Shown here piece by piece: positions 38,408 to 47,473 of a stretch of DNA of 64,000 nt (its first letter is position 1; each line of letters opens with the position of its first letter). Below the pieces are notes generated by a model. That model had not been told where the DNA came from and did no database searches. It saw only the letters and a program-made list of their open reading frames with translations. The position numbers were made by a program, and so were the translations under genes. The DNA is from Niveibacterium umoris (GTDB taxonomy: Bacteria; Pseudomonadota; Gammaproteobacteria; Burkholderiales; Rhodocyclaceae), in assembly GCF_014197015.1 (NCBI RefSeq), contig NZ_JACIET010000001.1, positions 992,001 to 1,056,000 of the forward strand, written 5' to 3'.

Positions 38408-39689
38408 CTTTGGTCACCAATCGCGCCAATTCAACAACGGAGCGAACTTTCCATACCCCTGAATCTTCGACAATTTCGATTGGCGATCCACCAACCGCTA
38501 TCTCCGAAATCGATCCAGGCCTTCCCATGACAAATCCGGTTGCAGCAGCTATTTTGCCCGCATCAATGGTCACCTTTGGCTCGTCGATTTTGCGCTCAGC
38601 CCAAACAAAGCACCTGGTGCGCCTTTTCTCTTCGACGATCACACCTCGTACGCCACTTCCGATATTCAATTCCTTGAATGACGCCGAGTTCAATAGTGGG
38701 TTTATGTATTTGGCGACGTAACCCATCGGCTTATACCCACCATCCCTACGAACGATCCCAAACCGGTGCTCCTTGTTGCTCTCATCGTTCCCGGAGTCCA
38801 GGAGCGTGTACCACCAAACACCCTTAACCCAATCTCTAGCGCGCGCCAATAAAACGTAGCGAGCGTAATACGCGGCCGCCTCATCCTCTGCAACACCATA
38901 TTGGCCACGGTTGGTTGGCCAACCGATTTCCGTCACGTAAACAGGCATAGCTCTACCGGGGGAAGCCGCTGCGACCTTCTTATGCAACATATCTAGCCAC
39001 TCAATTGAAGTCTCTGGCAAATTGTTGCGTGCCTTTTGAAGAACGTACGGATGAACGGAAATTGCATCGGACCAAGAAAGCCCACCGGACGATATAAATC
39101 CATCCACCCATCTATCATCAAGCCCTTCGATGGCGCCAGCCACAATCTCAACGGACGTTCGCTCTCGCCTAAGAGCTTGAGAGACAGACTTGAGTAAACG
39201 AACATAATCATCGGGACGCCCCAATGTCCTCGGCCTCCTCGGAGAGCCAAGACCTATGTTCCATTCGTTCCACACCTCATAACTGCTGACTTTATCTCCA
39301 AAATACCGATCAACAAATAGCGCATATTTTGTGAAAGCCTCAATTGCAACATCGGTGGTCGGGAGATCGCCGTCCTGAAAGGCCTTGTTTCCGTAATTCA
39401 ATATGATTAGCGGAATAACATTTAGGCGCTTGGAGTTATCAACTGCCCTATTGAGGTCGGCCAGACTCGCGGGGAACTCTCTGGTTCCAACGGTTGACTC
39501 CAGCCGATGCCAGAACACTTCATCGCGAAAGCTATTGAACCCTAGATTCTGTATAGATGGAAAAACGTCACCATAGGAATCCCAGTTAGTTCCAAAGTGA
39601 ATACTTACCCCAATCTTAAACTGCTCTGAGGCAACAACACATGAAGAAGCAACGAGCCAAGACAGCAGCGTCAATTTGCCGAGCAGCAT
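38397..39689 (-). CDS. Secreted glycoside hydrolase, clan GH-A (PslG/GH39-like)
   Basis: 430 residues from the ATG that begins a good signal peptide (MLLGKLTLLSWLVASS, cleavage near VVA-SE); earlier in-frame starts would overlap the upstream gene and spoil the signal. The (beta/alpha)8 catalytic pair is visible: acid/base Glu142 in YEVWNEWNIG and nucleophile Glu254 in VYVTEIGWPT, at the spacing of clan GH-A. A small beta domain follows. It probably trims or releases the exopolysaccharide in the periplasm, like PslG in Pseudomonas. Substrate not known. Base composition is AT-richer than the flanking genes. Confidence 0.82.
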   Translation of the reverse strand: MLLGKLTLLSWLVASSCVVASEQFKIGVSIHFGTNWDSYGDVFPSIQNLGFNSFRDEVFWHRLESTVGTREFPASLADLNRAVDNSKRLNVIPLIILNYGNKAFQDGDLPTTDVAIEAFTKYALFVDRYFGDKVSSYEVWNEWNIGLGSPRRPRTLGRPDDYVRLLKSVSQALRRERTSVEIVAGAIEGLDDRWVDGFISSGGLSWSDAISVHPYVLQKARNNLPETSIEWLDMLHKKVAAASPGRAMPVYVTEIGWPTNRGQYGVAEDEAAAYYARYVLLARARDWVKGVWWYTLLDSGNDESNKEHRFGIVRRDGGYKPMGYVAKYINPLLNSASFKELNIGSGVRGVIVEEKRRTRCFVWAERKIDEPKVTIDAGKIAAATGFVMGRPGSISEIAVGGSPIEIVEDSGVWKVRSVVELARLVTKDAK

Positions 39690-39711
39690 GGTAACGGGGA
39701 TAAATCCTGAC

Positions 39712-41028
39712 CTAGTTCTTGGCAATTCTCTCTCCGTCGGGTATTCCAACATAGAACGCAGCTCCAAGAATCAGCATTAACTGGTAGATTTGGATGTAGC
39801 CAAATAGACTTAACAAGAGCCAAGTCGAATAGATTGCAGCAACTCCTGCTTGCAGAACGGAAGAAGACGACAGAGCCCGATGCAGCACCCTCCTCCAGTA
39901 CATCCAAGTAATAGCAAGCCAAAATACAAGCCCAACAAAGCCACTATTTAGAACTACAGCAAAGAATCCGTTGTCGATCGGAACGTAGGCGCGCGGAGCA
40001 CCATTGAAGTGCCAACCAAGTCCAAAGAGCCACGCAAAGAGACCCTCTCCCGACAAGATATTTGCGTAGTAGGAGATTCCGTAAATGCGATCTTCGATAG
40101 AAGATGATGAGAATACGACCGACGAAGAGGCGAAAAGATGCTCAATGATTGCCCTAGAAAAGAACAGCAAGACACCGCAACCCAGAAACAGGATTGGGAT
40201 TGCCGCTACAAGGTGCGCTCTTTTGTTTTCTCGTGCCCGCACAAGAAGAAAAGACGCGAACGACGCACTTGCAAAGCATAGATAGGCAGAGCGCGTAAGG
40301 GTGGAATAGCATCCAATTGCCAGCACCAGCATAATGGGTAGCGCAAGGATTCTCCTCGCAACCCCGCCGCCCTGCGTCCAGGCAACAGTCAATGCGGCGC
40401 CAATGGAAAGAAAAAACCCTAGATCTTCGGAATGCGCAAAGAACGCATTGGCTCTAATGTTTCCACCAAATCCAAGATTGAAGGCGCCAGATTCCACTGC
40501 AATTGTCCGTCCAAAATCAAACTGATCGTGCAGCAGGTGCTGTGCCGTTCCAATGATCGCCATCACGACACCTAGAGCGACCAACACAAACGCAACGACG
40601 GCACTGTTCCTCGTCGGTCGAAGCGACCTCATGAAAGGCTCTGAAAACAGATAGAAATAGTATAAAAAGAAGGAGAACCAAACCCCAAAAAAGCTAACAC
40701 CTCCCGAATCCGCATGGTAGGCAGAGGCGCCGAGCAAATAACATAGAAACGCCCATAACAATCCAACAATTAGTGGATCCATATCTAGAGAGCGCCGGCG
40801 CTGAAGGTAGGAGCAAAACAGCGCAAAAGCAATAACAGTCCACATTAGAATGGTTATTGGCACGGCACGCCTACCCACCAACTTTACCATTGAGTATGTC
40901 CATAATCCGTCAATGGTAATGAGCAGCCAGACAACTACGAATGCAAAGCGCGTGAGCTGGGAAAGCAATCCACCAGCCTCTTCTTTCTGTACCCCCTTAT
41001 GCATAGACAATGTGTCACTTACGAGCAT
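39712..41028 (-). CDS. O-antigen ligase/polymerase family membrane protein (Wzy candidate)
   Basis: 438 residues with about 11-12 membrane segments and one large periplasmic loop (about residues 290-370) containing SIEDRIYG and FGLGWHFNG, the pattern of the Wzy_C/O-antigen ligase superfamily. In this locus it is the best candidate for polymerising repeat units delivered by the flippase. It overlaps the next upstream transferase by 14 bases. The gene is clearly more AT-rich than the rest of the window, common for polymerase genes and suggestive of transfer. Confidence 0.8.
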   Translation of the reverse strand: MLVSDTLSMHKGVQKEEAGGLLSQLTRFAFVVVWLLITIDGLWTYSMVKLVGRRAVPITILMWTVIAFALFCSYLQRRRSLDMDPLIVGLLWAFLCYLLGASAYHADSGGVSFFGVWFSFFLYYFYLFSEPFMRSLRPTRNSAVVAFVLVALGVVMAIIGTAQHLLHDQFDFGRTIAVESGAFNLGFGGNIRANAFFAHSEDLGFFLSIGAALTVAWTQGGGVARRILALPIMLVLAIGCYSTLTRSAYLCFASASFASFLLVRARENKRAHLVAAIPILFLGCGVLLFFSRAIIEHLFASSSVVFSSSSIEDRIYGISYYANILSGEGLFAWLFGLGWHFNGAPRAYVPIDNGFFAVVLNSGFVGLVFWLAITWMYWRRVLHRALSSSSVLQAGVAAIYSTWLLLSLFGYIQIYQLMLILGAAFYVGIPDGERIAKN

Positions 41029-42229
41029 TTTCGTTACTCAGTAAGGCGCTGACGAACATCTCTCGATATCTTTCAACCACCTTTGTTGGTTCAAATAATT
41101 GCGCAGCAACAAGCGTTCGTTGGCTAGCCATTGAATATGAATCAAGATCCTCGAGTACGCCAAGCATTGTTTGAAGTAGCGCGTCCGGATCGGTTGGATC
41201 GTAGAGCCATCCCGTCTCTCGGTTCTTTATGAGTTCGGGTGAGCCACCTGTGTTCGTCGCGATAACTGGTAGTGCGTGCGCAAATGATTCAAACAACACC
41301 CGCGCCAGTGGTTCATCCCAAAGTGAGGGGACTACCGGGATGTCGATCTGGTCGTAGAAAGCGTCAGGGCGTGTATGCCCGAGAAATCTAATCGCCGTTT
41401 CACTTCCCGCCGTAGCGCGCAGGTGCTTCTCGTAGCAATCGTCGCCAACGCCTGCGATCCTGAGTTCGACTGGCCGTTTGACACTGGATTTGAGTCGGAG
41501 AAATGTTTCGATAAGGTGCCCGACACCTTTGGTCGCCGCAAGGCGACCGATATAGCCGAAGACGACCGGGCGGTCGCCATCGGGGGGTGGGCGCGCTACG
41601 ACAGGCGCCGGCGGGCTATACGCGTTATAGACAACCTGGGTTGCCGCATTGGGAAACCCACCGCACTCCGTGTGCTTTGCGAGGATAAAGTGACTGTTGC
41701 CGACGACGACATCAACGTGCTTGCTGGCGCGCAAGCGGGGACTGGAGAGGGTACGACATGCAAAGCAGCGCCCTGGGCCGCATTGCTTGTCGTTCTTGAA
41801 CATCGCAGTGTTTGGACACAGCAGATAGTAGTCGCGCAGCGTATGGACGATCGGAATGCCAGCGCGCTTGAGGAGCGGCCATAGCGCAACAGAGATTCCA
41901 GACAGGTTGTTCGTATGAACAACGTCGGGAGCGAAGGCTTTGATCACGGCCGCGACTTCACGCGCTGCTGCGTGGTTCCATGTGTCAACAGAGTGCCAAA
42001 GTAGCTTCCCCGCTGCGCCTTTGAGCGGGATTACCTGGGCTGCATTGCGCCGGCGGCGGCGAACCACTCGGACACCGGCGATTTCCTCTTCGCAGTCGGT
42101 GTCGCCGGTGACGACAACCATAACTTGATCACCCCGCTGCACGAGGGCTTCCGCGAGAAAACGAATGGAGCGCTCAGCGCCCCCGACGTCTTGAGGGTGG
42201 TAGTAGGTGTTGACGATCGCGATTTTCAT
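41015..42229 (-). CDS. Glycosyltransferase family 4 (group 1)
   Basis: 404 residues. GT-B fold with KIAIVNTYYHPQDVGGAERS at the N-terminus (acceptor loop GGAE) and donor domain VFGYIGRLAATKGVGHLIE. The usual E-x7-E becomes DEPLARVLFE, so the first Glu is shifted or replaced by Asp, a variant seen in some GT4 enzymes. A cysteine pair region CGPGRCFACR near residue 150 resembles the small Cys-rich insert of other GT4 proteins. Ends 14 bases into the polymerase gene. Confidence 0.85.
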   Translation of the reverse strand: MKIAIVNTYYHPQDVGGAERSIRFLAEALVQRGDQVMVVVTGDTDCEEEIAGVRVVRRRRRNAAQVIPLKGAAGKLLWHSVDTWNHAAAREVAAVIKAFAPDVVHTNNLSGISVALWPLLKRAGIPIVHTLRDYYLLCPNTAMFKNDKQCGPGRCFACRTLSSPRLRASKHVDVVVGNSHFILAKHTECGGFPNAATQVVYNAYSPPAPVVARPPPDGDRPVVFGYIGRLAATKGVGHLIETFLRLKSSVKRPVELRIAGVGDDCYEKHLRATAGSETAIRFLGHTRPDAFYDQIDIPVVPSLWDEPLARVLFESFAHALPVIATNTGGSPELIKNRETGWLYDPTDPDALLQTMLGVLEDLDSYSMASQRTLVAAQLFEPTKVVERYREMFVSALLSNENARK

Positions 42230-42238
42230 TCCGCGCTT

Positions 42239-43366
42239 TCAGCTTGTGTAGGTTTGCGCGGCACACCGGGCCCAGGTGTACTGTCGGACATGCTCGATGC
42301 ATGCAATGCGCGCGGATGAATCGCGACTTAATGTGATGGCGCCTTCAATCTTTGCTGCTATATCGCATAGGTCGTCCGGGTCGCACAGCCAGCCGGTGGT
42401 GCCCTCAGCAATAACCTCTGGAATCGCGTGTACGCGACAACCGATAGATGGCAGCCCTTGCGCTCCCGCTTCGAGAAAAACGAGGCCGAACCCCTCTATC
42501 CGTGTCGGGTCCGGCTCAGCCGGGAGCAGGAATACCGAAGCCGCCCCGTAAGCGCCTCGTACGACGTCATCGGGCTGCCGTCCAGCAAATACCGCATTTA
42601 CCTTGAGTTCGCGCGCGAGCGCTTCCAATTCGGCCTTATAGCCTTTATCTACTTCGCCACCAATTGCAAGGTAACGTAGTCGGGATCGTTTCGCTCTTTC
42701 AATCTGGCCAATCGCGCGCAGAGCTTTTGCATGCCCTTTTCGGCGGTCGAGCCGTGCTACGGTAAGGATGATTTCGTCCCCGTCCTGAGCGCCAGCGAGT
42801 GAGCGCGCCGCCTCGCGCCAAGCTGGCAGAGTCGGCTCGAACCAATGCGAGCCAACTCCAAGGGGGGTTACTTCTTGCCTGTTACCCAGGCCTTCCGGGA
42901 AGGCGCTGCGAACGAGATCAAGCGTGAATGCACTGTTGGCAAAAGCGGTGTCAATTCGTTTGGCGGCGCGTTTTGCACCAAGAAGACGCAGAAATTTCGA
43001 GCGCCCGAGGATCAGCGCGTCGGTTCCGTGAAAGGTCATCGATACAGGGATGCTTTTCGGTGCGATCGACCAATGAAGTGCAATGAGCATCGGCCAATCC
43101 GCCACATGAATCCGATCAAACGACTTTTCCCGAACGATCTTGTTGATCGCCGATACTGCCGCGAACAACCCGCGCGGGCGGAATACGCCACCGGGAAATC
43201 TCGTAATGCGGTCGTGATGCTCAGCCTCGCCATGACTTGAGAAAGTCGGCGCCAGGACGTGCAGATCAACGCCACCCGCCTCTGCGGCCGCGAGCAGCTC
43301 AGCACAATACCGCCCCACGCCCCCTGGGTAAGGCGGGTATTCATGGGTGAGCATCAATGTTGTCAT
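42239..43366 (-). CDS. Glycosyltransferase family 4 (group 1)
   Basis: 375 residues. Opening LMLTHEYPPYPGGVGRYCAE is the classic GT4 acceptor-side loop; the donor domain has LTVARLDRRKGHAKALRAI and the E-x7-E motif in IEGFGLVFLEAGAQGLPSIG. It sits 9 bases from the next transferase and 3 bases after the flippase stop, within the tight assembly operon. Sugar specificity cannot be read from the sequence. Confidence 0.88.
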   Translation of the reverse strand: MTTLMLTHEYPPYPGGVGRYCAELLAAAEAGGVDLHVLAPTFSSHGEAEHHDRITRFPGGVFRPRGLFAAVSAINKIVREKSFDRIHVADWPMLIALHWSIAPKSIPVSMTFHGTDALILGRSKFLRLLGAKRAAKRIDTAFANSAFTLDLVRSAFPEGLGNRQEVTPLGVGSHWFEPTLPAWREAARSLAGAQDGDEIILTVARLDRRKGHAKALRAIGQIERAKRSRLRYLAIGGEVDKGYKAELEALARELKVNAVFAGRQPDDVVRGAYGAASVFLLPAEPDPTRIEGFGLVFLEAGAQGLPSIGCRVHAIPEVIAEGTTGWLCDPDDLCDIAAKIEGAITLSRDSSARIACIEHVRQYTWARCAAQTYTS

Positions 43367-43369
43367 GAA

Positions 43370-44620
43370 TCAGGTTCTCGTATTTCTGTCGCGCCGATGT
43401 GCCCAGTAAACAGCAAGAGCAATCATGACTGCGAGTAAAGACTCGGCTGAAATGCACACGATAGCAGCGCCTTTCCAGCCGTTTGATGGAATAACCAGGT
43501 AGCCAGCAACGATGTATGCGACTACGACCAGGAGTTGTATCTTCGTCCTCAAGCCCTGAAGCCCAGCCCCTGTCAGCGCATCTGAGAGGACGTAGTGGAC
43601 GGACTGAATGAAGGGCAGCAGGAAGAGGATTCGCAACACCTCAGGAGCCGTAGCGAACGATTGCCCCAAAATGTGTGGTACGAGCGGCGCAAACACGTAC
43701 ATTGAGCATCCAACTACCACGCCGTAAGGAACTGAAACGCGGAGAAGTTTGAGTGACAACGCGACAGCGTCACTCATCCCACCTTCGCCCGCGCGGAAAA
43801 ATCGTGCAGCACTTGCGTCCAGCAGCGCACGTACCGGCATGAACGCCATTGTGGTGAGACGATACGCGGAGGCATAAGCGCCAAGCGCACCGGCTGATGA
43901 AAAGTGCGCGAGCATTATCTTGTCGGCGTCCGTGTAAACCGCCTTTGCACCAATTCCGGACGCAAATGCAATCCCCATTCTCATGCGGCTTGAGATCGCC
44001 CCAAAATCAAAAGACAACCCGCCTGAGTTCCGAGCCATGCTTCTTACGTATATGATCGCCGCGCTTGTGGAAAGAACAATTGAAGTCGTAACCCAAGCAG
44101 CAGACGTTCTTGGCACCAGCCCCACCACCAAAGCCCCTGTCGCAGCGAGCCGGACAAGGGCAACAGACAATGTTGCAATAGCAGAGCGCCTGAAATCCTC
44201 AAGAGCCGAGAAGTATTGCGCCGCGAGCAAAACCGTGCGCGAAAGCAGTAACTCGACAAACAAGACCCCGCAAACAACCCAAGGGGATACTTTGGTGTCG
44301 TAGATCAAAAATCCAACGGCAGTGCCGCCAATTACCAACATCACGCCACAAATATAGGTGAGCGTGAGGGCGCTTCCAACCCATAGCCGAGCTGAGGCGT
44401 GATTGCGCGACACTTCCATCAACATTACATTGCCCATTCCCAGACCCGAGAACGGGATTAGCACCGCTGCCATTGCGTTGGCCGCCGCTATCTCGCCGAA
44501 TTGGTCTACGCCGAGGACGCGAGCAAGTAGAACAAACTGCAGCGCTTGAACTAGGACAACCGCCATGTTTCCACTGAGGAGCTTCGCGACTCCGGCGACG
44601 AAGTTTGACTTTGAGGTCAT
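43370..44620 (-). CDS. Polysaccharide flippase (Wzx/MATE-like)
   Basis: 416 residues with about 12 membrane helices, starting FVAGVAKLLSGNMAVVLVQALQ and having the LARVLGVDQFGEIAAANA loop common to the polysaccharide transporter family. It should flip undecaprenyl-linked repeat units across the inner membrane for the polymerase. It follows epsI by 10 bases. Identity as flippase rests on topology and context; there is no catalytic motif. Confidence 0.83.
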   Translation of the reverse strand: MTSKSNFVAGVAKLLSGNMAVVLVQALQFVLLARVLGVDQFGEIAAANAMAAVLIPFSGLGMGNVMLMEVSRNHASARLWVGSALTLTYICGVMLVIGGTAVGFLIYDTKVSPWVVCGVLFVELLLSRTVLLAAQYFSALEDFRRSAIATLSVALVRLAATGALVVGLVPRTSAAWVTTSIVLSTSAAIIYVRSMARNSGGLSFDFGAISSRMRMGIAFASGIGAKAVYTDADKIMLAHFSSAGALGAYASAYRLTTMAFMPVRALLDASAARFFRAGEGGMSDAVALSLKLLRVSVPYGVVVGCSMYVFAPLVPHILGQSFATAPEVLRILFLLPFIQSVHYVLSDALTGAGLQGLRTKIQLLVVVAYIVAGYLVIPSNGWKGAAIVCISAESLLAVMIALAVYWAHRRDRNTRT

Positions 44621-44630
44621 ATTTCCCGAA

Positions 44631-45344
44631 TTACCGGATCATTAGCTTGCGTGTGCCAAATGGTGTGGCGGCGACAAGATCCGTAAGAAAGGCTTCCATC
44701 ACCGGCCACGCGGTCTGAGCATCTTCTTGTCCGCGAATCTGGATCGAAGCACGGACCAGAATGCCGTCCGGAATGCGTCCAGAGATCCCCTCTAACAGGA
44801 TGTGCACGCGTGTTGCGACGGCACTCTCGCTATAGATATCTCCAATTCGGATCCAATACATGACGGCCTCGCCGCCGTGGGGACCTTCCGTCACCATTTT
44901 CGACCCAATAACCGGACCATGGTCGGCTGCTATTCCCGAGAATTGGGCTGAACTAAACTGCTTCACTTTGTGGCCCTGCGCGACATAGCAGAGATCAGGG
45001 CGGTGAACCTTGACCTCCTGACGCTGCTTTGCGCCCCAGGCAAGCGCAAGCATGACGACTTGCCCCTTGCTATTGACGTACGTCCGCATCAAGGTTTGAT
45101 CGTACGGTTGATCCATGTTTGGGGCCTCCCCGGTGCTGAGGCTTACCTGTGCGTAGGGTGACGGCAATTCCGCCCAGTCGCCAAATCGTCGCGGCACCGT
45201 TTCTTCAAGGCGCGGAGCGTTTTCCACTGCCACCAAACGTGGCGTTATCGCCCAAGCAGTAAGGGCTGCAAGAACACAGGCAACCGCCAGTACGATCGAA
45301 GCCTTAAGAGATATGCGAGGCAAGACATTGAAGACTGAGTTCAT
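44631..45344 (-). CDS. epsI: EpsI-family protein associated with exosortase B
   Basis: 237 residues. One N-terminal membrane anchor (about 13-33) followed by a periplasmic domain with RRFGDWAELP, YVNSKGQVVMLALAWG and HRPDLCYVAQGHKV, the EpsI signature including the conserved Cys. EpsI accompanies exosortases in EPS loci; its biochemical role is unclear. The start overlaps the exosortase stop (ATGA), as expected for an XrtB-EpsI pair, whereas in XrtA systems EpsI is commonly fused to the exosortase. Confidence 0.85.
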   Translation of the reverse strand: MNSVFNVLPRISLKASIVLAVACVLAALTAWAITPRLVAVENAPRLEETVPRRFGDWAELPSPYAQVSLSTGEAPNMDQPYDQTLMRTYVNSKGQVVMLALAWGAKQRQEVKVHRPDLCYVAQGHKVKQFSSAQFSGIAADHGPVIGSKMVTEGPHGGEAVMYWIRIGDIYSESAVATRVHILLEGISGRIPDGILVRASIQIRGQEDAQTAWPVMEAFLTDLVAATPFGTRKLMIR

Positions 45345-46249
45345 GAGCGCAGCCCCTTGTGCTCGTACCAAAGGACAGAGGCTCGTCGCAGCAACCCATC
45401 GAGGACGATGATCAAGGCAAGCGCACTGATGAACAGGACCATGCCGGAAAACTTGTGAAGGAACCCCTGCCCGGCTTCATCACCCATATGGAAGGTAATG
45501 AGTGACAGGGTGACAACACGAATCAGATTGGCGGTGAAGCTGATCGGGACGATGAGCGTCGCGAGCAGTATGTTTCGGAATGCGGTTTCGTGACGAGTAA
45601 CGTTCAGGTAAAGAAGCCCCAGTGCTTCGAGTGTGAAGAGCGAATTGAGGCCCGCGCAAGCGTCTGCGACAAGTAGTTGATAAGGTCCGATGCTCAATAC
45701 GACGCCGTTACGCGCTATCGGGTAGTCGAGCCAATAGAGGACATGCTCCGCCCCCCAAGAGACGGCTATCTTCATTGGCTGGGTGAGGGTGTCGGTAATT
45801 GACCCTGGTAGCGGAATCATGAAGAACATGAAGAAAAACGCGAACCAGATGCGCCGGAGAACATTCGTCCCGAAAAAAACAGCGACACCGCCCGCCAGCA
45901 ACGGTATCAGCGACCCGACTTCCAATAGGTAGACTGCCTGGGACCGGCCTACGATATACATCGCAAGGGCAACTACGATCGCGATGCCGCCGGAATATGG
46001 TGCGGGATCAAATTGGATGGACGGGTCCGCCGCAAGCTGACGTGATTTGAACCATAAGAACCACATCGAGACACCCAACACGATTGGGCCGTGAGCGTTT
46101 TGATCCGTACTCCATAGCCCGTTGAGCAAGTCACTGAATGTGGGTACGTACAGCACACCAAGGCCGACCAACAACACTGCCCATGCCGCAATAGTTGTGT
46201 TGCGGGACGGCTGGACTGCCTGAGGAGTAGTGGGCGTCGTTGCGGACAT
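45341..46249 (-). CDS. xrtB: Exosortase B
   Basis: 302 residues, about eight membrane helices. The transpeptidase-like triad is present: Cys198 (VADACAGLNSL), Arg244 (TANLIRVV) and His265 (GFLHKFSG). Exosortases recognise PEP-CTERM tails, cut them and pass the protein to the cell surface, often together with exopolysaccharide. The small size and separate EpsI suggest type B. The ATG at 46249 is preferred; another at 46294 would add 15 residues. The only PEP-CTERM protein in the window is encoded at 50839-51522. Confidence 0.87.
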   Translation of the reverse strand: MSATTPTTPQAVQPSRNTTIAAWAVLLVGLGVLYVPTFSDLLNGLWSTDQNAHGPIVLGVSMWFLWFKSRQLAADPSIQFDPAPYSGGIAIVVALAMYIVGRSQAVYLLEVGSLIPLLAGGVAVFFGTNVLRRIWFAFFFMFFMIPLPGSITDTLTQPMKIAVSWGAEHVLYWLDYPIARNGVVLSIGPYQLLVADACAGLNSLFTLEALGLLYLNVTRHETAFRNILLATLIVPISFTANLIRVVTLSLITFHMGDEAGQGFLHKFSGMVLFISALALIIVLDGLLRRASVLWYEHKGLRS

Positions 46250-46432
46250 TTCGTTGCTTGATTTCGGTTTTACTTCATGTGCTACAAGTGACATCCGCAC
46301 GCAGCCCGATCGACCATCGCATGTCATACGGCGTGACTCTGCAGCCCGAATCGACCAACCGCGAAAATGCAGCCCAAGCCTGCGAGAACCAGGCCGCGGC
46401 GCTATTGCGTGCAGCCTGTCTGGGTTGCCAGA

Positions 46433-47335
46433 TCAATATGCGTTGAGGACGGAACCCAGCAATTGCGCGCGTGACCCCGCGAGCGAGCCTGAAAGGGCGT
46501 GCAATTGATCAGCCGAGGTATAGTCGCGACGAGCCACGACTAGAGAAGCCCCCGCCCGCGCGCTTGCGACTTGTGCATCGGCCCCTGTGCTGGCCGACGG
46601 TGTGTCGATAATGATTGCGTCGAACGACTTGCTTGCTTGTTCAATCAGCCTGGAAAACTGGGGTCGCGACAGTAGCTCTTGCGGGTTGGGAGGCACTGCA
46701 CCAGCGGGCAACACCGACAACCCGACAAGCGACGGGATACGCACGACCGCCTCGCCGTTAGCGCGACCAGATAGCACCGCTGACAGACCAGACCCCCGTG
46801 GATCGAGTTTGAAGAGTTTGTCCTGCGTCGGATTCCGTAGATCCGCGTCGATAAGCAGCGTGCGCTCGCCCAGTTGCGAAAAAACGATAGCAAGATTCGC
46901 AGCAATGTAGCTGCGCCCATCGCCGCGATCAGGGCTCACGATCGCAAGCGCCTTCTGCGCGACATCGTCACTGAACCAGCGAACCATCAACTGGCTGCGC
47001 AGCGCCCGGAGTTGCTCAACGGCGGGGCTGAAGGGGTTGAACGCAGCAATGAGCTTTTCGCTGAGCGACTCGTCAGCAGGACTGAGGTATGGATAGTCGA
47101 ACTGGCGAGCAAGGGCGAAGTCAATATCCGCCTGGTTTAGCAGACCGAGGCTGATTGCTGCGTCGCCGAAGCGCAAGCCCTTTGCCTTTTGCTCGCGAAT
47201 GATGCGCTCTGCGCTTTCGACATCGAGCCGACCCGAGTCAATCAGGATTGCGCCGATCGAACGATCGCGTCCCTGGCTGGCTGCGCTTCGCGCCGCCGCG
47301 GACGCTTCAATGACGCTGGGCTGATTCATGTCCAT
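46433..47335 (-). CDS. epsG: EpsG, tyrosine-kinase-like chain length regulator (CpsD/CapB type)
   Basis: 300 residues. An N-terminal segment (about 25-100) resembles the GspE/MshEN N-domain, with GAILIDSGRLDVESAERI. The P-loop ATPase domain follows: Walker A region VSPDRGDGRS (133-142), Walker A-prime LLIDADLR and Walker B IIIDTP. The canonical Walker lysine is Arg141, as in other EpsG proteins as far as I recall. No tyrosine-rich C-tail. It should pair with EpsF as a split BY-kinase and control chain length. Confidence 0.87.
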   Translation of the reverse strand: MDMNQPSVIEASAAARSAASQGRDRSIGAILIDSGRLDVESAERIIREQKAKGLRFGDAAISLGLLNQADIDFALARQFDYPYLSPADESLSEKLIAAFNPFSPAVEQLRALRSQLMVRWFSDDVAQKALAIVSPDRGDGRSYIAANLAIVFSQLGERTLLIDADLRNPTQDKLFKLDPRGSGLSAVLSGRANGEAVVRIPSLVGLSVLPAGAVPPNPQELLSRPQFSRLIEQASKSFDAIIIDTPSASTGADAQVASARAGASLVVARRDYTSADQLHALSGSLAGSRAQLLGSVLNAY

Positions 47336-47473
47336 GCTCGTACTTTCTCTTTGTTACCGCTCGGCAGGCGCGGGGGGTGCGCCCAACGTTGTTTCCGATT
47401 GATGCTGGCTGCAAGTTCGCGTCGTTGCCGACGCGCCTTGCCAGGGGTGGTTGCCCGCCGCGATGAAGCTTCG

